Shown: positions 24,543-40,081 of the stretch, piece after piece
How the letters are laid out: the number at the start of each line of letters is the position of its first letter
Position numbering within the stretch: the stretch's first letter is position 1
Assembly: GCA_029990175.1 (NCBI GenBank)
Contig: JARKIP010000033.1
Coordinates: 17,529,001-17,593,000, forward strand
DNA: 64,000 nucleotides
Origin: Petunia secreta
Lineage: Eukaryota; Streptophyta; Magnoliopsida; Solanales; Solanaceae
Reading direction: 5' to 3'
The notes under the pieces: generated by a model
Database searches by the model: none
Told to the model about the DNA's origin: nothing
Seen by the model: the letters and a program-made list of their open reading frames with translations, nothing else
Translations under genes and position numbers: made by a program

Positions 24543-25976
24543 CACTATACCCATCAGACAATACAGGGACAGACAATGAAAACACATGCATACAGAGTAC
24601 TATACACACATTTTCACACACGGGGGACCCAACCTTTGGTCTTCTTCCTCACATACCACATACCCCACATCTCTTCGTCCCAAAACAATCAGATACACGC
24701 CAATACATACAAAACCACCGATCCTCCTTTGTTCCTCCAAACACCAAAATCAGAAACTGTACATATCAACAGACATACACATACCTCCATACACATTTTT
24801 GCACTCACCATTTCCTTCACTGTCTCCCAAACTTCATTACACACACACCACATTTTCTCCCTTCTCTATAGAAAATACACGCACACAGACACCAGAAACC
24901 CTACACCCACACCATATACACACACCCGCTGCCTAATAACACCACCACCGGAAAATCCAAACGGAGGGAGTGCAGAATCAGGGAAATCAGGGAAGGGGGT
25001 TCACGTCCATAAAAGGGAACTAAAATCCCCAGCATCGGCGACAAATCCACTGGAAACGTTATCCGTTTCTCCGCCGTTTCTCAGATCTGTGACTGAAATC
25101 GAGAGGCGATCAGAGTTATAATGACGCCTCTAAGTAAACTGGTGTCGCTTCTCCCTTTCACCGCTGCTACAATGATGACTTGGAATCTGATTTTGGTCTT
25201 GTTTTATCATTGACATTCTCACCAGAATCTTCGTTCTCCGGTCGCCTGCCTCTCTGCGTTGCTAGAACCTCACCGATTTTGGACCAGCGATTGATGATGG
25301 GTTTCTGGCCTTTGATCGACCTCTGTTTGGTTTTCTTTATTTTGACTAATCCTTTTGTTGTGTTATATTTTTTCCCTCGTTTCCATTACTCTTCTGCTAC
25401 TTATCATTATTTAGAGCCGGATCTTTTTTTACTATTTACTGTGTGGTTTGTTGTCTGATGATTCCTATTTCTGACTGCCTTGTGTGTTTAATTTGACCGC
25501 GAGGTTCAATGTTGGCAAGGATATTGCGATCCCTCTGGCATTGCCTGGACGGACCCACTGAATGTTGAACAGATACTACACTGTTGTGGGGGCCACTGGA
25601 TGATTGAGCAGATTTTTGTTTGAATAAGGCCAATGAAAAAATATATTCTTACATATATTGAGGCCTACACATGGAATTGATGGATATACAACAAATTGAC
25701 GGACGTTACACTGTTTATAGCCGATGAAAATAATTCAATAATTAATTTGGATTTGAGGCTTTATTTGGACTGATATTGCACTTAGGTCAAGGACGTTTGG
25801 AGGCCTAAAAATCAGTTCCGTTACATTCCCCGAGTCGGTGATGGAGTGACGAGACCGGTATTTGGCATGGCAACACGACTGGCTGGCGTGTTCGCAACCG
25901 TATCGACGTCCCTAACTTCCACCCAATGCACACCTGAGCCGACACTTTCAAAAATTCTCTTCCTCTTTATTTTAAA

Positions 25977-26136
<160 letters not shown>

Positions 26137-26847
26137 CTATTTCTACTAACTTATTTTCTTTGTATTTTACGAGGAAAATTGGACAAGAAACGATGTATTG
26201 TTTTTGAAAGAGAACAACGAGAAGAAAACCCCTTTTATTAATATTATCATTATTTTCATTATCTACTAATATTATTATTTATTAACTTATTTCCTTTACA
26301 ATTTCTTGCGAGGTGCATTATGGTGAAATTACCAAAAGACAACCCTTTTAAAAAGGATGATATATTCATAACTCATTGAATTTATTTAAATTTCACTCTA
26401 TTAATTATATTTGCAATTTCTACTAACTCGTTTGTTTGATTTCCAAGGCACAAGGCTCGACTATTAGAAAAAACAAATATTTAGTATTTTCTTTTAAATT
26501 TGTATATCATAGTCTAAATATCCAAGTGTTTTATTACTTAGTTAGTTTAATCAATTTGCTTCGAATCCCAATTATAAAGTCCGGCCGGTAACCATATTTG
26601 GTGGGGCTCGAGAGGTGCCTAACCCTTTCCTCTCGAGTTTACTTAAACCTCTTATCTAGAATTTCTGGTTCGTAGACTAAGTTTAGGAGATAATTGTTAA
26701 AATTGGCTAGAAACAAAATAGGTGACCTAATACGCCTTAGAAACTATATTAGGTGGCGACTCCAACATTTAAACTCAAACGAGTTCACCCAGTCAAATCC
26801 GACACCCGACTCGCCTCGAGTCGAGTCCAAAATCGGGTATGACAGAA

Positions 26848-26865
26848 TGGAGACTCCGTTGGGGA
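26848..26865 (+). other. Primer-binding site of the LARD
   Basis: TGGAGACTCCGTTGGGGA follows the LTR end after a three-base GAA spacer. It corresponds to TGGCGACTCC-type sites of Ogre/Tat elements with one change in the core. Confidence 0.75.
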
Positions 26866-27093
26866 TATCAAGGTTCAAACCATAACGTACTTTTAATTGG
26901 GATTATGTGCATTTATTTCTTTTTCCCGATATTTCTCAAAACTAATATTTCTTTCTTTTTCTTTTGCAGGTTTGAAGTTTAGTTTTCTATTTCATTTGTA
27001 TTTTTTTTTAATTTTATTATCTGAATTTTGTTTATATTTACTCCATTCTTGGAATTTTTTTACACTTACCATAAACGGTTACGCGGATCTCGA

Positions 27094-27700
27094 GGCCGTT
27101 TCACTCTCAAAAAATCCTTTAGGGGGAACGGTTTGGGGTATAGTTGGTCCGTAGTATAACCAACAATTCCAAACGTTCCCAACCCTTGGTTGTCCGCCTG
27201 GGGGAACCATGTCCTTGTCTAGTAGACCCACTCTCGGAAGGTTCTTACCACACGTCCCACACTTCAACTATTTTCAAATTTTCCATAAATTGCTAAATCT
27301 TTTCCTTTAAAATAATTTCACGTCATAATTCTTTTATTAGCTAGTTTCTATTATCCTATTTTTTGAAATTAATTTATTTATTTCGTTTTTCTTTTTACTC
27401 CTCCTTTTTAAAATTATTTTTTCGAAATACTTCAATATGTGTGCATCATTTGACAAAACATATGCATTTCTTTCAAAAACTTGTGCATTTTTTTTAAACT
27501 TGTGCATGTCACACATATCTTCCGCCACTCCTGGAAACTTTCTAAATCGTGCGTTGAAAACACGGTAGTTACAACCACCTCTTCACTCACAAAAAACTCC
27601 TTTAGGGGGAACGACTTGGAATCTATTTGATCTGAGATGTTCCCGCTCCCGAGTCGTCCGCTTGGGAGGATAATAAAACCCGGTCTAGCCAACCGTTCCT
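27094..27700. repeat. Direct duplication of about 130 bp inside the LARD
   Basis: 27094-27240 and 27575-27700 share TCACTC(T/A)CAAAAAA, CCTTTAGGGGGAACG, a GTTCCC block, GTCCGC(C/T)TGGGGG-like text and a CGGTCTAG/TTGTCTAG end. They are separated by about 340 bp of AT-rich sequence. The function is unknown and no protein is recognisable. Confidence 0.7.
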
Positions 27701-27879
27701 TAGCAGCGACATTAGAAATCCTGCATCATGACATATCATTAGTCGACTTGTTCTCAAGTCCGATAGGCCAACTTGTTCAAACGAACTGAACGGGTTTTTA
27801 ACCCCAAGGAGCATTGGACATGATTTATTTATATTTACTTAAAGGATTAAACGTGCAAATGTAGACCGTCTATTAACGT

Positions 27880-28370
27880 TGTTCTGCATTCAGTGTCATT
27901 CAAATGCACAAAGGTTATCTAAGAGGCTTTGAAAGCCCAAAGTGAGTCAGAAATGATTGTTTATCCCTGCACGGTCAGAATTATTCTGTATTCAATGACA
28001 TTCAAAGGCACGAAGGTAACCCAAGAAGCGTCAAGAGCCCGAATTGAATTAGAAATGGTTGCTTAAATAATCAGAAGTATTCTGTATTCAATGCCATTCA
28101 AAGGCACAAAGGTAACCCAAGAGGCGTCAAGAGCCCTAATTGAATCAGAAACGATTACTTAAACAATCATAGGTACTCTGTATTCAATGCCATTCAAAGG
28201 CACAAAAGGTTACCTAAGAGGCGTCAAAAGCCCAAATTGAATCAGAAACGGCCGTTTATTTCTTAAACAATTGGAATCGTTCTGTAAATCAATGTTATTC
28301 AAAGGCATTAAAGGCCCAATTTGAAGCAGAAACAACCGCTTGATAGACGGGATGACACATAATGCACATT
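27880..28370 (+). repeat. Five tandem units of about 97-102 bp
   Basis: Units start near 27882, 27983, 28080, 28177 and 28279, each with TTCTGTATTCAATG, CATTCAAAGGCAC, AAGAGGCGTCAAGAGCCC and GAATCAGAAACG. The last unit is shorter and diverged. Tandem arrays of this sort between pol and the 3' LTR are known in Ogre/Tat elements. Confidence 0.9.
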
Positions 28371-30625
28371 TATCCTTTAAGAATTACATAAGGACTTGAC
28401 TTCCTTGGTATGTCAAAAGTCTATTAGCAATTTCCGTCTAAAGTGTCTGAAGGGTTCTTAACCCACAACGACATATTTCTTCATATTCTCTGTCACATTG
28501 TTTCAAAAGCTTGTGTCACACGTTGATCGTTTTGCTCGCAATAAAGTGAATCTTAGGCATTTCTCTTCTCCCTTTTCTACCGTCCTTCACCCTTTTCAAA
28601 AGATCACGGTCAATAGAACATTTGACATAGTTGCTGAAATCTCTCAGTTAGAATCTTCTTGGGATGGATCAACATGAGAATGTTCGCCTAGCTATGATCT
28701 AATTCTTTTCCTTCTCTTACACTATTTCAATATGAGCCAATGCAATAAAGTCCAGATAAATGTAATTCTCCTTTAGGCTACGCATTTTGTTAGCAAGCGA
28801 AATGATGTGTGTGGCACTGAGCGATTCTCAAAATCGTCGTGCGTAAAATAGTCCTTTGCATTGTAGGATGCATTTTCTTATTTGATATGTGTGCATTGAA
28901 TTGAATTTGTCTTCTAGGTCCCTAAAGGAATCCTTTCTCCAAATCCCATCTCTTCCCTGGGAATGCATCTCATCTCCACCCAAATTATGATATCTAAAAT
29001 CTTTCACATGTCCAAACTATCTCTAACTCACTACCGAGCTCAAAACCTATTATCCAAAGGTTGGGTTAAGTCGAATACCAAGGCAGAAGATACCTTCTGT
29101 CGCACAACACAGTCTATTCCTTACACAACATCTTTACCACTTTGCATTGAAACCAACTCCCCATCTCCCGTTTGAACAAGCATCGGTCGTTTGATCAAAA
29201 TTCTTGACTTGACTGATACATAAAGCACTTAGACAATCTCTTGTGATACATGTGCATTCTATCACAACTCCCAAATTCAAGGGCTATCTCATCATCTGCG
29301 GTCTAGGCATTCTCTTAAGCTTATGTGTCATTATTGCTTCAAGCCTTTTGTTAAATGTGCCCACACAGTTTTGTGCATTTCACCACTTTGTTACAGTTGC
29401 GTCGTACTTGAACACCAAAGATGGTCAAGAATTTGCATTTAGAAAGCCGAAATGGCAAGTCAAGCTGAAAATACCTTTTTCTGCATCAAAGTCCTTTGGA
29501 CCACCAGCATATAACAACAAAGGCTTTCAGACAATCCCAATACCGTACGACCAAGCTCACAACCTCACACTGCACCCAACTTATACAATAAACAACATCC
29601 CCACTGTCAAGACTTTCAACGACAATCTTAGCGAGCTCGAAAGACAAAACCTCACGTCTTTGTTCCTTTAGCCCAATCAAATGACATTGCAACCAGCAAA
29701 CAAACTACTCCCTAGACACCCATTCCTAAATATGATCCAACGAGATCGACACTCATCACTGAAACATTCAATACCATGACACCGTAAAATACCCAGCACT
29801 AAAATGCAAAGTCCAGAGTCTGATTAACCCAAAGCAAAACAGTGGTGCAACAAAAACCAACAAAGGGAAATATATAACTCCCAAACCACAAAACACTTTT
29901 TGCACTAACCAATCCATCAAAATTGGCTCCATGACTTTCGAAAGCACAAAACATGAGGACACCCCATAACAACCTAAGACAAATACAATTTTGGGCAATC
30001 TCTAAATCCATCAAAATCCAAACACCAAACCGCAGTCCGGGTATCCAAATATCCACATAATCCGAGTTGTCAATATACCCAATCGTCACACTAAAAGGAC
30101 GAATGCATATTCTAGCCAATACGTTTGGTGTTCAGTGCAATGCAACCACCCTCTCTTGGTGATTTGGCATAGACAATAAACTGGGGCAGAATTTTTGAGG
30201 ATCCCCTCAAAAATTCCAAAAGACGCAAACTTGACACTGGGGCAGAAATTTTTGAGATCCTCTCAAAAATTTCAAGAAGGTCCTTACAAGAGCAACATGA
30301 TAGCCTTCTTAGCGTATTGCATGATATAACAAAAGCGTTCTATTTGTCGCGGATTACTTTACTTTTGCTTGCAGGATATACAGCCTGACCTAACAATGAT
30401 AAGCATTCAGTTTTTCTTTGCTATACTTTACTTTTACTTGCAGGGTATACGGCCCGAAGGGTAGACAACCCTAAGAAGAAACAACATGACAAGGGGACAA
30501 TTATACAAGATATAGCAGCAGAGTGCAAAACAAAAAATACGCAAGTCGACCTCCAGTATATAACTCACAAATTTTTCTTTGATTGTAGGTTTACACAGGT
30601 ACCGAGTATACCTAACAACTCCTGC
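28371..30625 (+). other. Non-coding LARD interior
   Basis: It contains two open frames (28963-29175 and 29243-29671) without recognisable domains. The second encodes 142 residues with one hydrophobic stretch near residues 15-38. I do not call genes here. Intron-acceptor-like motifs ending at 30374 and 30443 are described in the findings. Confidence 0.4.
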
Positions 30626-31513
30626 AAAGCAACATCATTTTTGACAAGCATAGGATCCATGTCGGTGGATATATAGGGTCCGCATTTGTGGACATGACAT
30701 CATTTGACAAGCATAGGATCCATGTCGGTGGATATATAGGGTCCGCGTCTGTGGACACGACATCAATTTGAAGAGCATAGAATCCATGTCGGTGGATATA
30801 TAGGGTCCGTGCCTGTGGACATGACATCAATTTGACAAGCATAGGATCTGCATCGGTGGATATATAGGGTCCGCGTCTGTGGACATGACATCAATCTGAC
30901 AAGCATAGAATCCATGTCGGTGGATATATAAGGTCAGCGTCTGTGGACATGACATCATTTGACAAGCATAGGATCCATGTCGGTGGATATATAGGGTCCG
31001 CATTTGTAGACATGACATCATTTGACAGGCATAGGATCCATGTCGGTGGATATATAGGGTCCGCGTCTATGGACACGACATCAATTTGAAGAGCATAGAA
31101 TCCATGTTGGTGGATATATAAGGTCCGCGTCTGTGGACACGACATCAATTTGAAGAGCATAGAATCCATGTCGGTGGATATATAAGGTCCGCATCTGTGG
31201 ACACGACATCACTTTGAGAAGCAACAGAAGCATAGAATCCATGTCGGTAGGTAAGTAGGGTCCGCGTTTGTGGGCATAGTTCAGCAATTTGAAGCAAAGT
31301 AAAGTCCGCGTTTGTGGGCATAGTTCAGCAATTTGAAGCAGAGTAAGGTCCGCGTTTGTGGACATAGTTCAGCAATTTGGAGCAGTAAGATCTACGTTTG
31401 TGGACAGACCAACTATTGATCAAGCATAGAATCTACGTCGGCAGATATATAAGGTTCGCAGTGGTGAACAAGACAACAATTTGCAGCAGAGCTGGGTCCG
31501 CATCGGTGGGCAT
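30626..31513 (+). repeat. Minisatellite, about 15 units of two lengths (62-64 and about 44 bp)
   Basis: Nine or ten full units carry GACATCAATTTGACAAGCAT, ATCCATGTCGGTGGATATAT and GGGTCCGCGTCTGTGGACA. From about 31270 shorter units of about 44 bp follow, keeping CAGCAATTTGAAGCA and GTCCGCGTTTGTGG but lacking the middle. Open minus-strand frames across the array are repeat translations. Confidence 0.95.
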
Positions 31514-32010
31514 AGCATTGGAAAGACATTTGGATGAGACATCAATCAAACAAGTACAAGAAAAAACAACCACTCGGCTCAACAGGGAAGTTTACTTTAC
31601 CTTTATCTTTATATCTATTGCATTTGTCATGATTTTGCTGCAGGGTACTCCCCGATCTCTTGACAAACCCCCGTGCCATATTCTCATGCCTACTCCCAAC
31701 ATCACTACCAATTATGCGACCACAAAACCTTGAACACATACAAAACAAAAGCATAACCCTACAGACAATGCCTTTTGCTACACCCGCAAGCCATCTATTT
31801 TGCCGAGTTCTAAAGCGCTCAAAACTACAATTCCAAACCCGCACCAGTGGTCTACCTAATCTGTCCTTGTCGATTGGGTATCTGTTTGGATCGTGCGCAT
31901 TTAGCATGCTTTACTCCCCAAAATTCCCCATCATTCAACGCAATATTGAAGACGAGATCACTCAGTTATCGAGATGAAGTGGAAATTATGTACATATAAA
32001 CTCCTCTTTC

Positions 32011-35005
<2,995 letters not shown>

Positions 35006-35342
35006 ATAAAAAAGCCTCAACCGCTCCAATATTATATAGTCACCTAAAATATGGCATAATAAATCATTCATCTCCACTCCTAACTTGTTGGATTTATATT
35101 ATTAATTTTGCTGATTCCTGGTGCCTCTATTATAGAAGAATGCTCGTTTTATCCTGGGAAACATTTCAAGCTGCTGAAATAGTTTCTTAGGATAGTGCCT
35201 AGCATGACTCCGAGCACCCTATATCTACGCAGAGATAATAACTATATCCTTCAGAGTTTTATTGTATTCAACAATATTTTTGTTGTGCATTATTATTGTT
35301 ATTATCATTATTATTGTTGTTGTTTTCCCAATTGTACCTACA

Positions 35343-38300
35343 ATGTAAGAAACTATTTCATGCAATAATGCTGGAAAAAGTATTGTTGATATTATCAATG
35401 TCAGTGCTGCTCTACCACTCTAGGTGTGGTCGTTCCTCCATATTAATGTAGTCGTAATAGAGACAATACAAGGTATGTTAATAAGTCTCGAGGTTACAAG
35501 CTCGATCACCCTAATTATAAGAAAGAGAAAGGCTATATTTTTAATAGTGAAATAACATGTTATCAAGTCCTAAAGTGTAGTAAAATGGCAAGAAATGAAA
35601 AAAAAAAATGAGAACCCAAAACTAATTTAGCTAAAGGAGATGAAATTATTGCAACTGTCATTTCTCAAGTGAACATCGTAATTATTATGAAAAAATAGGT
35701 GGCAGACTCTGGGGCTACTCGGTACATTTGTGCAAATTGAAAAACATTTACCTCCTATATTAATATAGGGGAAGACAATGAAGTAGTATACCTTGGAGAC
35801 TCAGGAACTACTAAAGTCCTGGGTAAGGGTAAAGTGCTCCTGAAACTCACTTCAGGAAAAACTTTAGCCCTCGTGGATGTGCTACATGTTGCTGATATTA
35901 GGACAAATCTGATTTCTGTAGCCTTATTATTAAAAGTTGGGGTTAAAATGGCATTTGAATCTGCTAGGATTCTAATGACCAAAAATAATATTTCTGTTGG
36001 AAAGGGCTATTGTAAGTTTGTAACCAAAGACTCTTTGAACTTAGTGTTTCTGATATTATATATGAAAATGCATCTGTATCTACTTATATGGTTGAGTCTA
36101 TTTCTCTGCGGCATACTAGATTAGGATATGTTAATGTGTCGTATATACAGAAAATGCAAGCTATGGGTTTAATATATAGTTTAGACTCAAATATAATTGA
36201 TAAATGTGAAATATGTCCTGAAGCTAAAATTACTAGAAAATCTTGTTTTCCTATAAATAGAGAGACTTAATTATTATCATTCATCCACACTGATTTGGGA
36301 GATTTAAAACAAACTATGACTAGAGGTGGTAAAAGATATGTGACCTTTCTTGATGATTTCTCTAGATATACTAAGTTATACTCCCCCTGTCCCTATTTGT
36401 TTGTCATACTTTTCTTATTAGTCCGTCCCAAAAAGATTGTCATATTTCTAAATTTAGCAATAATTCAACTCTAAAATTACTTTTTCACTCATTTATAGCC
36501 ACACAAATATATATGACTTATTTTAGACCACAACTTTCAAAAGTCTTCCTTTTTTTATTAAATTTTGTGCCAAGTCAAACTACGACAAATAAATTGGGAC
36601 GGAGGGAGTATTTGCTTAGAAATAAAGATGATGCATTTGATGCTTTTATTTCTTATAAAACTGAGGTTGAAAATCAACTTAGTAGAAAAATCAAGAGAAT
36701 TAGATCTGACAAAGGAGGGGAATATTTTACCTTAAATGATTTTTGTGAAAAGGAAGGTATTATTCATGAAATAACTCCTCCATATTCACCTGAGTCTAAT
36801 GGAGTAGCTGAAAGGAAAAATAGAATACTGAAAGAAATGATGAACTCCATTTTAATTAGTTCTAATGCACCTGATAATTTATGAGATGAAGCAATTTTAT
36901 CTGCTTGTCACCTACAAAATAGAATACCAAACAAAAGAGTTGGAAAAACTCCCTATGAATTGTCGAAAGGTTATAAACCTAATTTGAAATATTTAAAAGT
37001 GTGGGGGTGTCTTGCCAAAGTTCTGTTGCTTAAACCTGAAAAGAGAAAGATAGGTTCTAAAACTGTTGATTGCATGTTTATTGGATATGTTGAACATAGT
37101 GTTGAGTGATGTGCTTGATTGCAATACTATTATTGAGACAAAGAACGTTGAGTTCTTTGAACATATTTTTCCACTGTCTAATAAAGTTTCTCACGTGCCT
37201 GTTGAAAGAAATAAAAAAGAGTACCTCTGCTGAGGAATTGAGAAGGAGCAAAAGGCCTAGAAAAGAATATTTTTCTTGTGAAATTGATTTCCAAACTTTT
37301 ATTGTGAATAATGAACCATTGAATTATTTTGAAGCTATTTCTTCTTCTGAAGATGAATATTGGAAAGAAGCAACAAAAGTTGAACTTGATTCTATTATGA
37401 AAAATAAAACATGGGTTTTGACTAATTTATCTACTGGTGCAAAACCTATTGGTTGTAAATGGATATTCAAAAAGAAATTTAATCCTGATGGTTCTATAGA
37501 CAAATATAAAGCTCGTTTACTAGCAAAAAGATTTTCTCAAAAACAGAATATTGACTATTTTGATACACTTGTACCAGTGACTAGAATTTCTTCTATTAGA
37601 CTTTTAATTGCTTTAGCCTCAATTTACAAGCTTTTTATTCATCAAATGGATGTCAAAACAACATTTTTAAATGGTGATTTAGAAGAGAAAATTTATATAG
37701 TTCAGCCTGAGGAATATGTTGTCCCTGGGCAAGAAAATAAAGTTTGTAAATTAATTAAATCTCTTTATGGCCTTAAGCAAGCTCCAAAATAATGGCATGA
37801 GAAATTTGATCAAGTCTTAGCTAGCGTTTGGACATAGATTCCCAAAACAGTGGCATAAGAGACGGATTTTCTTCTGTTGAAGTGGATAAATGTGTTTATA
37901 CTAAAGTGTTAAATGGTGATTTTGTGATAATTTATTTATATGTTGATGATATGCTTATATTTGGTACTAGTTTAAATATTGTGCAGAGTACCAAACTGTT
38001 TTTGTCATCTAATTTTGATATGAAAGATTTGGGTGATGTGAACATGATATTGAGAGTTAAAGTCATAAGAACTGATGAAGGTATTGTGTTGTCACAAGAA
38101 CACTATGTTGAGAGACTTCTTAAGAAGTTTGATTGTTTTGATGTGACACATGTGGCCACTCCTTATGACGCTAGCTCTCAATTAAAAAAGAATAAAGGTA
38201 GTCCAGTTGCTCAGTTTATATATGCTCAGATTATTGAGAGTCTGATGCATTTTAATCAATTTTACCAAGCCTGATAAATCCTATGATGTGTGTAGACTGA

Positions 38301-38842
38301 GTAGATATACTCATAATCTCAATCAAGAGCATTGGTCTATATTAGTAAGATTGATGAAATATTTGAGAGGAACCATGAATTATGATATCCTGTATAGAAG
38401 ATTTCCCATTGTATTAGAAGGATATAGTGACGCTAACTGGATCTCTGATTCAGATGTGACAAAATCTACTCGTGGTTATGTATTTACTCTTGGTGGTGGT
38501 GCAATAGCATGGAGATCAACCAAACAAACTATTGCTAAATCTACTATGGAAACATAGTTTATAGCTCTGGAGTTGGCTGGTTCTGAGGCTGAGTGGCTAA
38601 GAAATTTTTTAGCTGATATCCCTTTAACAAAGAATGTGTTGCCTCCTCTGTCTATCCATTGTGATAGTAAAGCAACAATTAATGTCGCCAAGAATAAATC
38701 CTATAATAAAAAATGCAGACAAATTCGTGTAAGACATAAGGTTGTAAAGCCATTACTGAGAGATGGAATAATTTTCATTGACTATGTGAAGTCAGAAGTG
38801 AACTTAGCTGATCCTCTAAGTAAACCTTTTGGAAGAAAATAA
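35343..38842 (+). pseudogene. Copia-2 gag/pol remnant
   Basis: Gag is nearly absent: only about 350 bp separates the LTR end from the protease motif DSGATRYIC at 35707. Then come LRHTRLGYVNVSYIQKMQ (GAG-pre-integrase), the integrase start (HTDLGD, VTFLDDFSRYTKLY), a Stowaway, and the rest of the integrase (RSDKGGEYF, PPYSPESNGVAERKNRILKEMMN). RT spans 37106-38274 with IYLYVDDMLIFG, and RNase H 38288-38842 with a stop after STMET at 38557. Stops or frameshifts occur near 36120, 36270, 36884, 37108, 37792, 37830, 38274 and 38557. It is a dead copy. Confidence 0.88.
36381..36608. mobile_element. Stowaway MITE in Copia-2 integrase
   Basis: It starts CTCCCCCTGTCCCTATTTGT and ends AATTGGGACGGAGGGAG, with TA duplicated at 36379-36380 and 36609-36610. 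It sits right after the codons for SRYTKLY, and removing it joins the integrase core. Confidence 0.92.
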
Positions 38843-39452
38843 ATTCTTTAAACCTCAAAAGCGATGGGGTTAAGGCTAATATGATTGTCAATAGAGATGG
38901 TAACCCAACCTATATGATTGGAGATCCCATGAAGTAGATATATATGAGTAATAACAAGTCGATATTGATACCGAAGCACTTAAATGAGAGTGCTTAACTG
39001 CTACTATTTGGGAGGCTAAGTTTTGACTCTTAATGAATTCATAGTCCTTATGGATGGTGTATTTAAAGTAGTATACACTTGATGAATTTACCTATATGAG
39101 AGTAGGGGTGGAGCCGCTCCTATGATATTCTAGCCAAGTCTCTAGAGCTCTCATGAAAACCAGGCACGCGCATGACCTATTCGCGCAAAACTGCGTTGAA
39201 CAGTAAAATTGTGGGTCTAAATGTGACTGGCAAGGCTCTGGCTTACAAAAAGAATTATTGGTTCATAGAAATATTATATTTTACTAGTAATTTTGTAAGT
39301 CAAGTTTTATCGGTCTAAGTTTAGTTCATAGTCTAGAAGACACCAAATCTGTTGCATTTGGATCGTGTAAATCCGGCAAGTATTATCCTTCATACTTACC
39401 CATTGTTCTGCACCGCTTTATTCTTCAAAATTATTTAAAATATGTGGGGAAG
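38843..39452 (+). other. Copia-2 3' untranslated region and polypurine tract
   Basis: No coding content. The tract TGTGGGGAAG at 39443-39452 directly precedes the 3' LTR and is its likely plus-strand primer. Confidence 0.6.
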
Positions 39453-39667
39453 TGTTGGCAATATTGATGTATTTTAAAAGATACACTTGGCATTGTACAA
39501 AATATATAATGCACATGTGTTGAAACTATTTGATAGGTGGCAAATTATTTGCTAAGTGGAAAGGTTATGTTGAAGAGTGGTATTAAAACTTTCTTAGTGG
39601 AAATATAATCTAACATGTAGACACACACTTGTCCAAATTCTACTCATTCATTCTATCTATAAATAGC

Positions 39668-40054
39668 GGAAAAATTTCGCTCAAAGGCCAGTTTTATCGT
39701 CGGTCTTTGCTTTAAGGTAACTTTTTTTATTGGCTTTGCATGAGAGGCCACTTTTTGGAACTTCAATCCTTGTGCACTGAACTTCATACCACAAGGATTG
39801 AAGTTTAATTTCATCCAACTAGGGTTGAAGTTTACGTATCTATGCCTAAAAGTTCTGCCCTTGCATGTTGAAATTGAACTTTATACCTTAGGCATGAAGT
39901 TCAGCTCGTAGGGATTAAACTCCATCCCACAAGGTTTGAACTTCAGCCCACAAGAATTGATGTTCCAAAAAGTGGCATCTCATGTAAAACCACTAAAAAA
40001 AGTGGCCTCAAACCCAAGATCACTGGCAAAAGTGACTATTCGTGCACTTTGCCC
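39668..40054. mobile_element. M1: short Mutator-like MITE
   Basis: ATAAATAGC is duplicated exactly at 39659-39667 and 40055-40063. The ends are GGAAAAATTTCGCTCAAAGG and the reverse complement of GGGCAAAGTGCACGAATAG, weakly alike. The 387-bp body has internal inverted copies of CACAAGGATTGAAGTT-like sequence. It is non-coding. Confidence 0.85.
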
Positions 40055-40081
40055 ATAAATAGCTAAGAGGATTGGCCAACC

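Noticed and set aside
24576..25121. Open frame of 181 codons in the LARD 5' LTR (similar frames in the 3' LTR)
   Set aside because: It is CA-rich leader sequence after the LTR TATA box. The two LTR copies break the frame differently and no domain is visible.
29243..29671. 142-codon frame in the LARD interior
   Set aside because: No recognised domain, and the surrounding sequence is non-coding. One hydrophobic stretch is not enough to call a gene.
30612..31365. Four overlapping minus-strand frames with repeated peptide text
   Set aside because: The unit length lets the 62-64-bp minisatellite stay open. There is no start context or domain.
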